Part shown: positions 32,860 to 42,102 of the stretch, piece by piece
How positions within the stretch are numbered: the first letter of the stretch is position 1
How the letters are laid out: each line of letters starts with the position of its first letter
Source of the DNA: CANLDA01 sp964021645
Lineage (GTDB): Bacteria; Pseudomonadota; Alphaproteobacteria; Rhodobacterales; Rhodobacteraceae
NCBI GenBank assembly: GCA_964021645.1
Contig: CAXIAD010000003.1
Span: 1-64,000 of the forward strand
Length of the DNA stretch: 64,000 nt
Direction of reading: 5' to 3'
Notes under the pieces: model-generated
What the model saw: the letters and a program-made list of their open reading frames with translations, nothing else
What the model was told of the DNA's origin: nothing
Databases searched by the model: none
Program-made: the position numbers and the translations under genes

Positions 32860-33666
32860 TCAAGTTTCTTGTGGATCGAAGTGAGCGTTAAGAAACGCAG
32901 ATATGGGTTGGGTAAATAGACCGGGTTGCTCCAACAGGCCAAGATGCTGCAAATGCGGAATAATAATTGTTTTGGCACCTTGAATCTCGGAGGCAATGGA
33001 ATGTGACATAACCGGCGTGCTGCCCGTGTCGTTTTCGCAGGTCATAATCAACGTCGGATGGCAAATCGGCGGAGAGGGGCGAATTAATTCAGTTACCCCT
33101 GCGGCAAGAACAAAGCGATGATCGGCATAGTTCTGATGATTGTTGGACATGACGGTGTTGCGAACCCAAGCGACGATTTTCGTATTGTTGATCAGAAAAT
33201 CAGAAGTAAACCAGCGTTCAAGCGTCGCTCCGATGGTAGCGCTGGGACCACCATCTGCTGTGTCACGAGCGCGCTGTTCTACTTGCAACTGTGCGTCGGA
33301 CGCGCGTTCATGGGGTGAATTTAAAATGATCAGGGCCGAGGTTCGATCAGGATGTGTCATTGCAAATTTTCGATTGATCATACCACCAAGAGAGAAGCCG
33401 ACTAGCGCGGCTGTATCTATTTCGAGATAGTCCATCAAAGAATGCAATTGGTTTGTCAGCACTGCAAGACTCGGAGGTATGCTAGGCAATGCTGACTCTC
33501 CGTGGCCACACAAATCATATGTCAAAACGCGATACCGTTCAGCAAGTGATGGCACATGTTGGCTCCAAGTCTGGCGCGTTAGACCTAAACCATGGATGAG
33601 AACGATAACCGGCGCACCCTTTGGGCCGATTATGTCAAATGCAGTGCCATCTGGGCTGATTGTCAT
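32860..33666 (-). CDS. Alpha/beta hydrolase, paralogue of the gene at 933
   Basis: 268 residues with LIHGLGL near the N-terminus, Ser92 in GFSLGG, a probable Asp in CENDTGS and His in LQHLGLL. The whole layout follows the protein at 933-1751, including the PSATI-ATLERWF block. RutD and 3-oxoadipate enol-lactonase are the closest well-known models. The start at 33666 is one base past the DUF1185 stop. A longer frame overlaps that gene and is not needed. Confidence 0.86.
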   Translation of the reverse strand: MTISPDGTAFDIIGPKGAPVIVLIHGLGLTRQTWSQHVPSLAERYRVLTYDLCGHGESALPSIPPSLAVLTNQLHSLMDYLEIDTAALVGFSLGGMINRKFAMTHPDRTSALIILNSPHERASDAQLQVEQRARDTADGGPSATIGATLERWFTSDFLINNTKIVAWVRNTVMSNNHQNYADHRFVLAAGVTELIRPSPPICHPTLIMTCENDTGSTPVMSHSIASEIQGAKTIIIPHLQHLGLLEQPGLFTQPISAFLNAHFDPQET

Positions 33667-33667
33667 T

Positions 33668-34264
33668 TTAGACCCCGGCCGGGTTATCAATGTCGTGGCC
33701 CATCTCTTTTAGGTCTTCATAACGATTGCCGATCCGGTGCAACGGGTGTCCTCCAAGGCTGCCACCTAGTGCGATCACTATCTCGTCCTCAGCGGGCGCA
33801 TCAGGGATGGTTGTCTGGAAGGTTTGATAGTGTGAGCGGCGCCCACCATCATCTTTGTCCATCATTGGCATGGTGATCATACAGCCAGCGGCACCACGTG
33901 TGTTGGAAAATACGAGATAGGTTTTTGCATCAATGGCCTCGCGTAATTGATTTCCGAACCAAAGTGAATGAGTTAGTGCCTGCGCATGCTCTACTTCGCC
34001 TCCCATACCCACAACTGAGGCTTTACCGACACCTTCAATGGAGCCACCTGATAGCCGGAGTAGGTTCTCGGTCAAAAGCTTGCCGAGAACGGGACAGTGT
34101 TCGCGAATTTCTGGACCGAGGTCTTCGACGAATCCCCGCCCAAACCACGGGTTTCGGATGATTGCGATCGCTGCAAACAGCTTGGTTGGTACGGATACTT
34201 CACGCCCACCTTCAATTTGAGTTGTTTGCGTCAGTTCAAGTGTACGGCGGATTTCAATTGTCAT
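33668..34264 (-). CDS. DUF1185 protein, paralogue of the gene at 3888
   Basis: 198 residues of DUF1185/AA_synth, function unknown. It keeps the blocks NPWFGRGFVEDLGPEI, VEHAQALTHSLWFGN, FSNTRGAAG, MDKDDGGRRSHY and LHRIGNRYEDL seen in the copy at 3888-4493. It sits between the luciferase-like monooxygenase and the hydrolase, with one base to the latter. Strict retention of Arg, His and Asp in the NTRG and MDK-GRRSHY motifs would fit an enzyme or ligand-binding protein. Confidence 0.85.
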   Translation of the reverse strand: MTIEIRRTLELTQTTQIEGGREVSVPTKLFAAIAIIRNPWFGRGFVEDLGPEIREHCPVLGKLLTENLLRLSGGSIEGVGKASVVGMGGEVEHAQALTHSLWFGNQLREAIDAKTYLVFSNTRGAAGCMITMPMMDKDDGGRRSHYQTFQTTIPDAPAEDEIVIALGGSLGGHPLHRIGNRYEDLKEMGHDIDNPAGV

Positions 34265-34301
34265 TAAAGTGTCTCTCTTGTTCGCGCGAAATTAGGGGAG
34301 G

Positions 34302-35336
34302 TCAGGAGAAGTTAGGCATGACCTTGTCGATGAATAGCCGAAGGCTGCGTTTTTGCTGCGCCATATCCATGCCCATGCTTGCGTAGTAGATATAGGCGTC
34401 GACACCTATTTTTTGATAGAGTTTCAGCTTTGCTGTAACTTCATCCGGAGTCCCGAAAATCAAATTCTCTTCGAGCATTTCAGGGTCGACACGAAAGTTT
34501 CCATCTAGCTTTTCAAGAGGGACTTTCTCAGGAAATCCGTTGATCACATCGCCTGATTTGGTCATCAAGTTACCGAACATTGCCAAAACTGAACGTACGC
34601 TTTTAAGTGTAGCTTGGCGATCCTCATCGGATTCGTAAACCGAGGCATGGCGCATAAGAGCCCAAGTACCGTCATATCGGCCACCGTTTTTCGCAATCGC
34701 GTCATCTAGGCGCTCACGGTAGGATTCGGCCTCGGAGAAGGGCATGGTGAGGGGCCAGCTCATGATGTTGCAGCCATGTTCGACGGCATAATCAAAGGTG
34801 ATTGGCGCGCGGGCGGCAACCCAAATAGGGACGTCTTTTTGCACCGGTTTTGGGCAGGAGGTGGCCGTGGGGAACTGCCAGTATTCGCCGTTATGCTCAA
34901 CATCGCCTTGCCACAGTGCTTTGACGACAGGCAGCATTTCTTGCATGTATTTGTAGCTGTCCCTTTGATCGAGCCCTGGGCTCATGCGATCAAATTCGCG
35001 TTGATAAGCACCAGAACCGATGCCAAAATCCATGCGACCATTGCTAATAAGATCAACAAATGCGGCTTCGCCTGCTAGACCAATTGGGTGCCAATACGCA
35101 GCATTTGCAACGCCTGCACCAAGGCGAATGTTTTTTGTGTTGGCGGCCCACCATGTCATGATCTGAAACGGATTGGGGGCAATGGTCATTTCTAGCGCAT
35201 GATGTTCGGCTGCCCAAACGACCTCAAATCCTGCTTCGTCAGCCATTTTCACCATTTCGAGTGTATGGTCACGGACGGCTGCCATGTCGGTGGTTTCGTC
35301 CATGCGTTCTAGATTGATGGCAATATGAAATTTCAT
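34302..35336 (-). CDS. Luciferase-like (LLM class) flavin-dependent monooxygenase
   Basis: 344-residue TIM-barrel monooxygenase of the bacterial luciferase-like family, which uses FMNH2 and O2. Typical blocks are AEHHALEMTIAPNPFQIM, IRLGAGVANAAYWHP, GRMDFGIGSGAYQREF and IWVAARAPITFDYAVEHG. RutA (uracil ring opening) and alkanal monooxygenases belong here. The FMN reductase two genes upstream is its likely partner. It is third in the operon after the reductase and the aldehyde dehydrogenase; its product is probably passed to the hydrolase, DUF1185 and dehydrogenase. Substrate cannot be read from sequence. Confidence 0.9.
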   Translation of the reverse strand: MKFHIAINLERMDETTDMAAVRDHTLEMVKMADEAGFEVVWAAEHHALEMTIAPNPFQIMTWWAANTKNIRLGAGVANAAYWHPIGLAGEAAFVDLISNGRMDFGIGSGAYQREFDRMSPGLDQRDSYKYMQEMLPVVKALWQGDVEHNGEYWQFPTATSCPKPVQKDVPIWVAARAPITFDYAVEHGCNIMSWPLTMPFSEAESYRERLDDAIAKNGGRYDGTWALMRHASVYESDEDRQATLKSVRSVLAMFGNLMTKSGDVINGFPEKVPLEKLDGNFRVDPEMLEENLIFGTPDEVTAKLKLYQKIGVDAYIYYASMGMDMAQQKRSLRLFIDKVMPNFS

Positions 35337-35347
35337 GAAACTAGTCC

Positions 35348-36826
35348 TCAGCGAGGTTGGAAGGGGTTGGCGATTGGGTCATCTGACATATTCATCCAGA
35401 CAGTTTTCGGTCGTGTGTAATCCCATAGTGCCTGAAGGCCGCTTTCACGTCCGTACCCAGAAGTTTTCATGCCGCCGAACTCTGCAATCGGAGAAATCGC
35501 GCGGTATGTATTCACCCAGACAATGCCGGCTTTGATGCGTTTTGACATGCGTAGAGAACGCGCGGAGTCGCGGGTAAAAATTCCAGCAGCAAGCCCGTGT
35601 TGGGAATCATTGGCTAACGTGAGTACTTCTTCTTCAGTTTTGAAGCGCTGCACGGCAAGCACAGGGCCGAAAAGTTCCGTGTCAACGATGGTCATGTTCT
35701 GGCTTGGGCATTCGATAATTGTTGGTTCAAAGAATAGCCCCTTCATATCAGCAGGGCGCTTACCGCCAACCAGTACGGTGCCGCCTTCGTCTTGCGCTAG
35801 TGCAACCTGATGAGTGATGTGTTCAATCTGTCCTTGGGTGCATAATGGCCCCATTTCCGTATCGTCGACTTGTGGATCTCCGAGTTTAATTCCTTTTGCG
35901 ATTTTGATCATGCGCGCAAGGAATTCGTCTGCAATGTCTTCGTGCAGATATAGCCTTGATCCAGCCACGCAGCTTTGCCCGCTTGCGGCAAAAATACCTG
36001 CGATGGATCCGTTGACCGCACTTTCAATATTCGCGTCATCAAATACGATAAAGGGTGACTTCCCGCCCAACTCCAAAGAAACTTGTGCAAAGTTTTCGGC
36101 AGAGTTTTTGATGATATGTCGCGCTGCGACAGGGCCGCCAGTAAATGCAATTTTGGAAACCAGAGGGTGCGTTGTAAGTGCTTGACCGCAAGGATAAGCG
36201 TGCCCCGTGACGATATTGATGACACCGGCAGGAATGCCTGCTTTGGCTACCAGTTTACCAAATTCCAGCAATGGTGCAGACGCGTGCTCCGATGCCTTCA
36301 AAACGATTGTGTTGCCCGCGGCCAGTGCGGGCCCGATTTTTACGGCACTAAGGAACATTTGCGAATTCCATGGAATTACCGCTGCAACGACCCCCAATGG
36401 CTCTCGGTCAGTGAAAACAAACATGTCGGGCTTGTCGATCGGTAAAGTTTCGCCATGAACTTTGTCAGCAGCACCTGCGTAGAATTGCAAGAATTCAGCA
36501 ATGTATTGGGCTTGCCACTTGGTTTCCTTAAACATCTTGCCAGTGTCACGGGTTTCGATGCGGCCAATGTGTTCGGAGTTCTCAGACAAAAGGTCGGCGA
36601 GTTTGGATAAGTATTTCCCTCGTTGCGTTGCGGTCAACTGGCCCCATGGGCCGTTTAGCGCGGCATCGGCAGCACGCACGGCTTTGTCTACATCTTCTGC
36701 TGTGGCTTCGGGAATGCGGCACCAAGGGTCTCCGGTAGAAGGATCAGTACACTCAAAAGTGGCCTTACCACTCGACTGGACCCAAGCCCCATCAATTAGC
36801 ATGTCATATGTGACGATAGTGTTCAT
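35348..36826 (-). CDS. Aldehyde dehydrogenase
   Basis: 492-residue NAD(P)-dependent aldehyde dehydrogenase. The general-base Glu is in LELGGKSP and the nucleophile Cys in ASGQSCVAGSRLY; Rossmann landmarks are PWNSQMF and FTGGPVA. It oxidises an aldehyde to a carboxylate. The start at 36826 shares a base with the reductase stop (TGATG). By eye, its first 130 residues are roughly 60 percent identical to the partial gene at 1-390, so the two clusters carry the same type of dehydrogenase. Confidence 0.94.
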   Translation of the reverse strand: MNTIVTYDMLIDGAWVQSSGKATFECTDPSTGDPWCRIPEATAEDVDKAVRAADAALNGPWGQLTATQRGKYLSKLADLLSENSEHIGRIETRDTGKMFKETKWQAQYIAEFLQFYAGAADKVHGETLPIDKPDMFVFTDREPLGVVAAVIPWNSQMFLSAVKIGPALAAGNTIVLKASEHASAPLLEFGKLVAKAGIPAGVINIVTGHAYPCGQALTTHPLVSKIAFTGGPVAARHIIKNSAENFAQVSLELGGKSPFIVFDDANIESAVNGSIAGIFAASGQSCVAGSRLYLHEDIADEFLARMIKIAKGIKLGDPQVDDTEMGPLCTQGQIEHITHQVALAQDEGGTVLVGGKRPADMKGLFFEPTIIECPSQNMTIVDTELFGPVLAVQRFKTEEEVLTLANDSQHGLAAGIFTRDSARSLRMSKRIKAGIVWVNTYRAISPIAEFGGMKTSGYGRESGLQALWDYTRPKTVWMNMSDDPIANPFQPR

Positions 36827-37350
36827 CAATTTTGCTTTCCAAAATTTTGGACGGGTTTGGGCGTGACGCTGTGATAGGCACCATCAAGATAGGCCAAAGG
36901 CTCGATATCCCCGTTGTGCACTTTTTGAACGCGGCCAAATACCACAAGGTGCGAGCCAGAGGTGACAATTTGGTCGACAATGCATGCAAAGACTGTTGCG
37001 CCAATAATCTCTGGAGGAATTCCGTTATCTCCTCGACACGCTACATCCATGAAACGATCGCTTACCAGTTTATCATGCGCGCCAGCAAAGCGATCGGCGA
37101 TACCGTCAGCTTTCTCTGCTAAAACATTGACACAGAATGCCTGGTTTTCTGAGACAGCGCCTGCGATGCGGCTATTTGCGCGCAAGCACACAAGAATTGT
37201 GGGTGGATCTGCAGATACCGATGAGAAGGCACTTACAGTTGCTCCAAGGCGTCCCGCCGAGCCATCAGTTGTTACAACGGTGACACATGCTGCGACGCGG
37301 CGCATCGCATTAATAAATTCATCGCGCGAAGTAGTGTGTTCAATGCCCAT
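36826..37350 (-). CDS. Flavin reductase (RutF/HpaC-like)
   Basis: 174-residue FMN-binding split-barrel reductase: FINAMRRVAACVTVVTTDG, GATVSAFSSVSADPPTILVC, FCVNVLAE, and C-terminal GAYHSV. It would make FMNH2 from NAD(P)H for the LLM monooxygenase in the same operon. It is the first gene of the seven-gene unit, divergent from the LysR regulator. A related domain is fused to the CoA-transferase at 1748-3841. Confidence 0.9.
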   Translation of the reverse strand: MGIEHTTSRDEFINAMRRVAACVTVVTTDGSAGRLGATVSAFSSVSADPPTILVCLRANSRIAGAVSENQAFCVNVLAEKADGIADRFAGAHDKLVSDRFMDVACRGDNGIPPEIIGATVFACIVDQIVTSGSHLVVFGRVQKVHNGDIEPLAYLDGAYHSVTPKPVQNFGKQN

Positions 37351-37408
37351 TCATCGCCCTCTATGCGGTCCTAGATGTTGTTGTTCCCAAGATTACAGAG
37401 AATAACGT

Positions 37409-37423
37409 ATTTGAAAAACGAAT
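37409..37423. promoter_or_regulatory. Possible LysR box (ATT-N9-AAT)
   Basis: ATTTGAAAAACGAAT contains T-N11-A with dyad ends, the loose consensus of LysR-type regulators. It lies between the catabolic operon (from 37350) and lysR (from 37512). The region is AT-rich, so chance occurrence is possible. Confidence 0.35.
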
Positions 37424-37511
37424 AATTTTGCTGTATAAATGCAAAAAATATGCACCATAATGTGGAGACGGCATTAGCCGGAACTTGATTTGAAGCGCTC
37501 GAGAGGCATTT

Positions 37512-38363
37512 ATGAACATTACCTCCCTCCAAACTCTAATTACGATTGTTGAAACTGGCAGTTTGGTAAGGGCGAGTGAAAAACTGAATGTTACTCAATC
37601 AACCGTGACCGCTCGGCTTAAAACCCTGGAGTTGGAACTGGGGCAGGTATTATTGGTTCGCCAAAAGTCGGGCGTTTCTTTGACACCGTCAGGCACCAAA
37701 ATGCTGCGCTATGCTCGTGTTATGACGGGCCTATGGCGACAAGCACAGCGTGAGGCGGGGCTGCCTTCCGGCTTGAAGTCGGTTTGTACATTGGGATGCC
37801 AACACGAGTTATGGCAAGGTCTTGGCAAAGAGCTCTTTTACACAATTGATGAAGAACACCCTGAAATGGCTCTGACCCTCCATCAGGGAAATGATGTTGA
37901 GCTGGAGGAATGGCTGGCCGAGGGAATGGTGGACATAGTCTTAACGCTCGCTCCGATATCTAAGCGAAATCAAACAATCTATATATTACCAGAAGAAGAA
38001 ATCGCGTTGTATTCTGATCGAGCAGAAACTCCGATCAAGGAAGATCCATCCTATATTTACGTTGACTACGGGGAGGATTACCGACGGTTTCACGCCGAGG
38101 CGTATTTTGATGCTGGTGTAGGGCGGGTCAACTTCGCATCTGCCACGTGCGCCCTTGAATATCTGATTGAACGAGGTGGTTCCGCCTACTTACCCCGCCA
38201 CATTACTAAGCCTTATGTGAGTTCAGGTTGCTTGCATAAGCTTGCCGATGCCCCTGAATTTTTGCGCTCTCGGTACTTGGTTGGAAATGATTTAGTCACT
38301 GAAAACTGGCCTTGGTTTCAGTCCTTGATCGCCAATTTGCAGCAAAAAGGGCACCCGCAATGA
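37512..38363 (+). CDS. LysR-family transcriptional regulator
   Basis: 283 residues. The N-terminal winged helix is SLQTLITIVETGSLVRASEKLNVTQSTVTARLKTLE, then the LysR linker and an effector domain (HQGNDVELEEWLAEGMVDIVLTL). The divergent position next to the flavin reductase operon strongly suggests that it controls it in response to a pathway compound. It has a GAGAGG site before its ATG. The stop codon lies in the loop of a hairpin that also serves the gene on the other strand. Confidence 0.9.
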   Translation: MNITSLQTLITIVETGSLVRASEKLNVTQSTVTARLKTLELELGQVLLVRQKSGVSLTPSGTKMLRYARVMTGLWRQAQREAGLPSGLKSVCTLGCQHELWQGLGKELFYTIDEEHPEMALTLHQGNDVELEEWLAEGMVDIVLTLAPISKRNQTIYILPEEEIALYSDRAETPIKEDPSYIYVDYGEDYRRFHAEAYFDAGVGRVNFASATCALEYLIERGGSAYLPRHITKPYVSSGCLHKLADAPEFLRSRYLVGNDLVTENWPWFQSLIANLQQKGHPQ

Positions 38364-38371
38364 GGTGCCCT
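38348..38371. terminator. Hairpin shared by lysR and the outer-membrane gene
   Basis: AGGGCACC (38348-38355) and GGTGCCCT (38364-38371), 8 bp, with the lysR TGA in the loop. Read on the minus strand it is followed by TTTTTGC, so it is a good terminator for the gene at 38394-39056; on the plus strand the T-run is weak. Confidence 0.6.
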
Positions 38372-38393
38372 AATCAATAGTTAGATAATGCAG

Positions 38394-39056
38394 TTAGAAA
38401 CTGTAGCTAATGCCAAAGTTAACGGCGTTGGAAATGATCCTCGTTGATAAATTGCCGCCGCCTTCCAACTCAACGTCATTGTCTGACCAAGTAAACTGGT
38501 ATTCGGCAAAAAGCCCCAAATGATCGGTTAGTGCATAATTAGCACCTGCTCCAAGCTTTGCAGCCGGCCCTGTCAATTGATATCCATAGGTGTGTGCTCC
38601 GGTTGCGGCGACCCGGATGTCAACATGAGGGATAGCAACACCAACGCCAGCGCTGACGTAGGGTGTGAGTTTGCCACGCATCCATTGCCCCTTCCACCGG
38701 CGGTGCACATTCAACGTCAAAATGTTGTGCCCATCGGTGAACTCCAGACGATTAAATCCTGCGCCGGCCATCTCGGCAGTGGGTGCGTAGGCTTTGGTGT
38801 GGGTGAGTTCGACACCATATCCCCAGTCACTATTGCGCCACCAGGTTGCGCGTGCCCCATAGTAAGGGGGAGGCTCAAATGAACGCCCCTCCCAGCCGAT
38901 CAATGAATCAATTGCACCAATATCTGGATGTGATCCGGTAATCCTGCTGTGCGGGGAGGATTGTGAGCCAAGATAAAAACTTAGCTCCATTTCAGCTTTG
39001 GCTGGGCTGGCGAGAATCACCAAACCCGTAACCACCTTAAAAATCACGTTCCGCAT
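38394..39056 (-). CDS. Outer-membrane beta-barrel protein
   Basis: 220 residues. A signal peptide (MRNVIFKVVTGLVILASPAKA) is followed by alternating beta-strand pattern and ends in YSF, the usual C-terminal Phe of outer-membrane barrels. Late blocks such as TPYVSAGVGVAIPHV and LGLFAEYQFTWS resemble small 8-stranded barrels (OmpA/opacity/Lom type). The ATG at 39056 is chosen because it begins the signal peptide and has AAGGA upstream. Function unknown; porin-like or structural. Confidence 0.8.
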   Translation of the reverse strand: MRNVIFKVVTGLVILASPAKAEMELSFYLGSQSSPHSRITGSHPDIGAIDSLIGWEGRSFEPPPYYGARATWWRNSDWGYGVELTHTKAYAPTAEMAGAGFNRLEFTDGHNILTLNVHRRWKGQWMRGKLTPYVSAGVGVAIPHVDIRVAATGAHTYGYQLTGPAAKLGAGANYALTDHLGLFAEYQFTWSDNDVELEGGGNLSTRIISNAVNFGISYSF

Positions 39057-39278
39057 GTGTTTATGTCCTTGTTGTCCGCGTGTGGCGCGTTCAACGCCAC
39101 CAATATACCCAGAAATGACGCGGCTCAAGCGCGACAGATGATCGCTCTCGTTCAATTGATGTACATTGCGTGCTAGACGGGTAGCAAAAGCTTCGCTAAT
39201 TAGCGGCATGAAAGGCTGCGGGAAACCGTGGCCCGTCGTCGTACAGGCCATCCTGGCCCAGAAATGGAGAACAACCTC

Positions 39279-39836
39279 GTGTCCCACGCAGAAGATCACG
39301 AAGGCACCCGGAGGGACTTCCTCTACTACGCCACGGCCGGCGCTGGTGCCGTGACAGCAGGTGCTGCAGTTTGGCCTTTGGTCAATCAGATGAATCCATC
39401 CGCCGATGTGCAGGCATTGTCATCAATCCGCGTTGATACCGCTGGTATCGAGCCTGGCACACAATTGACGGTTAAGTGGCTGGGTAAGCCCGTTTTCATT
39501 CGCCGCCGTACTCAGGATGAAATCGACGCCGCCCGCGCAGTTGCGCTGGGTGAGCTGATTGATCAAAATTCTGAAAATAAAAATAAACCCGATAGTGATG
39601 CTGCTGATGAAAATCGGACGCTTGATGAAGCGGGCGAGTGGCTGGTTATGATCGGTGTTTGCACCCACTTAGGGTGTGTTCCTATCGGTGATGGCGCTGG
39701 TGATTTTGGTGGATGGTTCTGCCCTTGTCACGGCTCACACTACGACACATCAGGCCGTATCCGCAAAGGCCCGGCTCCTGAAAATCTCCATGTTCCGGTT
39801 TCCCGTTTTGACGGCACCGAGTTGGTTCTAGGATAA
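39279..39836 (+). CDS. petA: Ubiquinol-cytochrome c reductase Rieske iron-sulfur protein
   Basis: 185 residues. Start at GTG (39279) gives the typical alphaproteobacterial N-terminus with a Tat-like motif GTRRDFLYYAT and a single transmembrane anchor. The 2Fe-2S ligands are in CTHLGC and CPCHGS. An in-frame upstream ATG at 39264 could add five residues, but its GGAG is better read as the ribosome site for the GTG. First gene of petABC; passes electrons from ubiquinol to cytochrome c1 at the periplasmic face. Confidence 0.93.
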   Translation: MSHAEDHEGTRRDFLYYATAGAGAVTAGAAVWPLVNQMNPSADVQALSSIRVDTAGIEPGTQLTVKWLGKPVFIRRRTQDEIDAARAVALGELIDQNSENKNKPDSDAADENRTLDEAGEWLVMIGVCTHLGCVPIGDGAGDFGGWFCPCHGSHYDTSGRIRKGPAPENLHVPVSRFDGTELVLG

Positions 39837-39848
39837 GGAAGCGCACAG

Positions 39849-41162
39849 ATGTCCGGAATTCCTCACGATCACTATGAGCCTAAATCAGGCGCTGCAAAGT
39901 GGCTACACACGCGATTGCCAATTATTGGTTTGCTCCATGGCACGCTGATGATCCCAACTCCCAAAAACCTGAACTGGTGGTGGATTTGGGGCATTGTTTT
40001 GGCCTTTTGCCTCGCGCTGCAAATCGTAACAGGCATTGTTTTGGCAATGCACTATACGCCGCATGTCGATCTGGCCTTTGCCTCAATCGAACACATCATG
40101 CGTAACGTAAATGGCGGTCATATGATTCGCTATATCCACATGAACGGCGCGTCTTTGTTCTTCTTTGCCGTGTATATTCATATTTTCCGCGGTCTTTTTT
40201 ACGGGTCCTACAAAGCACCGCGTGAAATCACGTGGATCATTGGCATGTTGATCTTCTTGCTGATGATGGGAACCGGCTTTATGGGCTATGTTCTGCCTTG
40301 GGGGCAAATGTCCTTCTGGGGTGCGACTGTTATCACAGGTTTGTTTGGCGCGATTCCGGTCATCGGAGAGCCTATCCAAACACTGCTGCTTGGCGGACCT
40401 GCCGTTGATAACGCGACGCTCAACCGCTTTTTCTCATTGCACTACCTGCTGCCATTTGTGATCGCTGCCCTTGTCGTAGTTCATATCTGGGCGTTCCACA
40501 CAACTGGCAACAATAACCCAACGGGTGTTGATGTGCGCACTGACAGCAAAGAAAACGTCAAGAAAGATACATTGCCATTCTGGCCATACTTCGTGATCAA
40601 AGATTTGTTCGCGCTGTGCGTCGTTTTGGTTATCTTCTTTGCGGTTGTCGGCTTCATGCCAAACTACCTGGGTCACCCTGACAACTACATTGAGGCGAAT
40701 GCTCTCGCGACACCTGCGCATATTGTTCCTGAATGGTATTTCTTGCCATTCTACGCAATCCTGCGTGCCTTCACGTCAGAAGTGTGGGTTGTGCAATTTG
40801 CTAGCTGGATCACTGGCGGCATTGTTGATGCAAAGTTCTTTGGTGTTCTGGCGATGTTTGGTTCAATCGCAATTATGGCCTTGGTGCCATGGTTAGATAC
40901 CAGCCGTGTACGTTCTGGTCGCTTCCGCCCACAATTCAAATGGTGGTTCTACCTTTTGATCGTGGATTTTGTGGCCCTGATGTGGTTGGGCGCACGCCCC
41001 GCAGAAGAACCTTATGCAACCTTCTCTTTGATAGGGTCTGCGTATTGGTTCGGTTACTTCCTAGTCATCCTGCCTATCTTGGGTGTGACTGAGAAGCCGC
41101 TGGCGACTCCTGCGACCATCGAAGAAGATTTCGATGCGCACTACAGCAAACCTGCTGAATAA
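39849..41162 (+). CDS. petB: Cytochrome b of the bc1 complex
   Basis: 437-residue membrane protein. Haem-binding His residues are in HMIRYIHMNGAS and HYLLPFVIAALVVVHIWAFH, and the Qo-site PEWY motif is in VPEWYFLPFY. About eight transmembrane helices. It lies 12 bases after petA with an AAGGA site. Length is normal for the Rhodobacter type. Confidence 0.97.
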   Translation: MSGIPHDHYEPKSGAAKWLHTRLPIIGLLHGTLMIPTPKNLNWWWIWGIVLAFCLALQIVTGIVLAMHYTPHVDLAFASIEHIMRNVNGGHMIRYIHMNGASLFFFAVYIHIFRGLFYGSYKAPREITWIIGMLIFLLMMGTGFMGYVLPWGQMSFWGATVITGLFGAIPVIGEPIQTLLLGGPAVDNATLNRFFSLHYLLPFVIAALVVVHIWAFHTTGNNNPTGVDVRTDSKENVKKDTLPFWPYFVIKDLFALCVVLVIFFAVVGFMPNYLGHPDNYIEANALATPAHIVPEWYFLPFYAILRAFTSEVWVVQFASWITGGIVDAKFFGVLAMFGSIAIMALVPWLDTSRVRSGRFRPQFKWWFYLLIVDFVALMWLGARPAEEPYATFSLIGSAYWFGYFLVILPILGVTEKPLATPATIEEDFDAHYSKPAE

Positions 41163-41177
41163 GAAGGACAGAGGATA

Positions 41178-41969
41178 ATGCTTAAGAAACTCGCGATTAC
41201 CGCGCTTGCTGCCCTGACCTTTACGGCAGGTGCTGCACTTGCAGCCGGCGACGGTGGCAAAATTCACGATGTGGATTTTGTCTTCGAAGGCCCGTTTGGC
41301 AAGTTCGATCAGAACCAACTGCAACGTGGCCTGCAAATCTACACAGAGGTTTGCGCAGCATGTCATGGCCTAAGGTATGTGCCTTTGCGCACGTTGGGCG
41401 ATGCAGGCGGGCCTCAGCTACCAGAAGATCAAGTTCGTGCATATGCTGCACAGTTTGATATTTATGACGCGGCAAAGGACGAAGATGTCCCTCGTATTCC
41501 AGCCGACCCATTCCCAGGGTCCGCATTGGAAAATGCGCCAGATCTCAGCCTGATGGCAAAAGCACGCGCTGGCTTTCATGGACCTGAGGGCACGGGTATC
41601 AATCAGCTTGTCAAAGGTATGGGCGGACCCGAATATATCGTTGCTATCCTGACAAGTTATACTGGTGAAACCAAAGACGAAGCGGGCACAACCTATTACG
41701 AAAACACTGCCTTTCCTGGTGGTTGGATCGCAATGGCCCCTCCTCTCGAGGGCGAAGACGTCGAATTTGCGGATCAACACAGTAACGAACTGCACCATGA
41801 GTCAGAAGATATTGCGGCATTCCTGATGTGGACCGCAGAACCCAAGATGATGGCCCGTAAGCAAGCTGGCTTTGTCGGGGTGCTGATGCTGACTCTTTTG
41901 TCTGTACTACTGTACCTCACAAACAAAAAACTCTGGGCACCTATTAAGGGCCGCAAAATCAACAGCTAA
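41178..41969 (+). CDS. petC: Cytochrome c1 of the bc1 complex
   Basis: 263 residues: signal peptide (1-22), haem c motif CAACHG (Cys59, Cys62, His63), and a C-terminal membrane anchor (VGVLMLTLLSVLLYL). It completes petABC. A strong terminator follows. Confidence 0.96.
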   Translation: MLKKLAITALAALTFTAGAALAAGDGGKIHDVDFVFEGPFGKFDQNQLQRGLQIYTEVCAACHGLRYVPLRTLGDAGGPQLPEDQVRAYAAQFDIYDAAKDEDVPRIPADPFPGSALENAPDLSLMAKARAGFHGPEGTGINQLVKGMGGPEYIVAILTSYTGETKDEAGTTYYENTAFPGGWIAMAPPLEGEDVEFADQHSNELHHESEDIAAFLMWTAEPKMMARKQAGFVGVLMLTLLSVLLYLTNKKLWAPIKGRKINS

Positions 41970-41992
41970 GTTTTATGATTGAAAAATTGAGA

Positions 41993-42027
41993 GGGCCTCG
42001 CCGGAAAAATCTGGCGGGGCCCTTTTT
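41993..42027 (+). terminator. Intrinsic terminator of petABC
   Basis: GGGCCTCGCC (41993-42002) pairs with GGCGGGGCCC (42013-42022), 10 bp with one G-U pair, then TTTTT. A textbook form 24 bases after the petC stop. Confidence 0.9.
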
Positions 42028-42102
42028 GCTTTGTATCGGTGTGACAACTGTTAAACTACACGCAATTCAACGGTGTAAACCCGCACAAGTAGGATATTCT
42101 AT

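Noticed and set aside
30763..37350. Complete Rut (uracil) pathway
   Set aside because: RutB-type isochorismatase, RutE and RutG are missing, and DUF1185, the TPP enzyme and aldehyde dehydrogenase are not Rut components.
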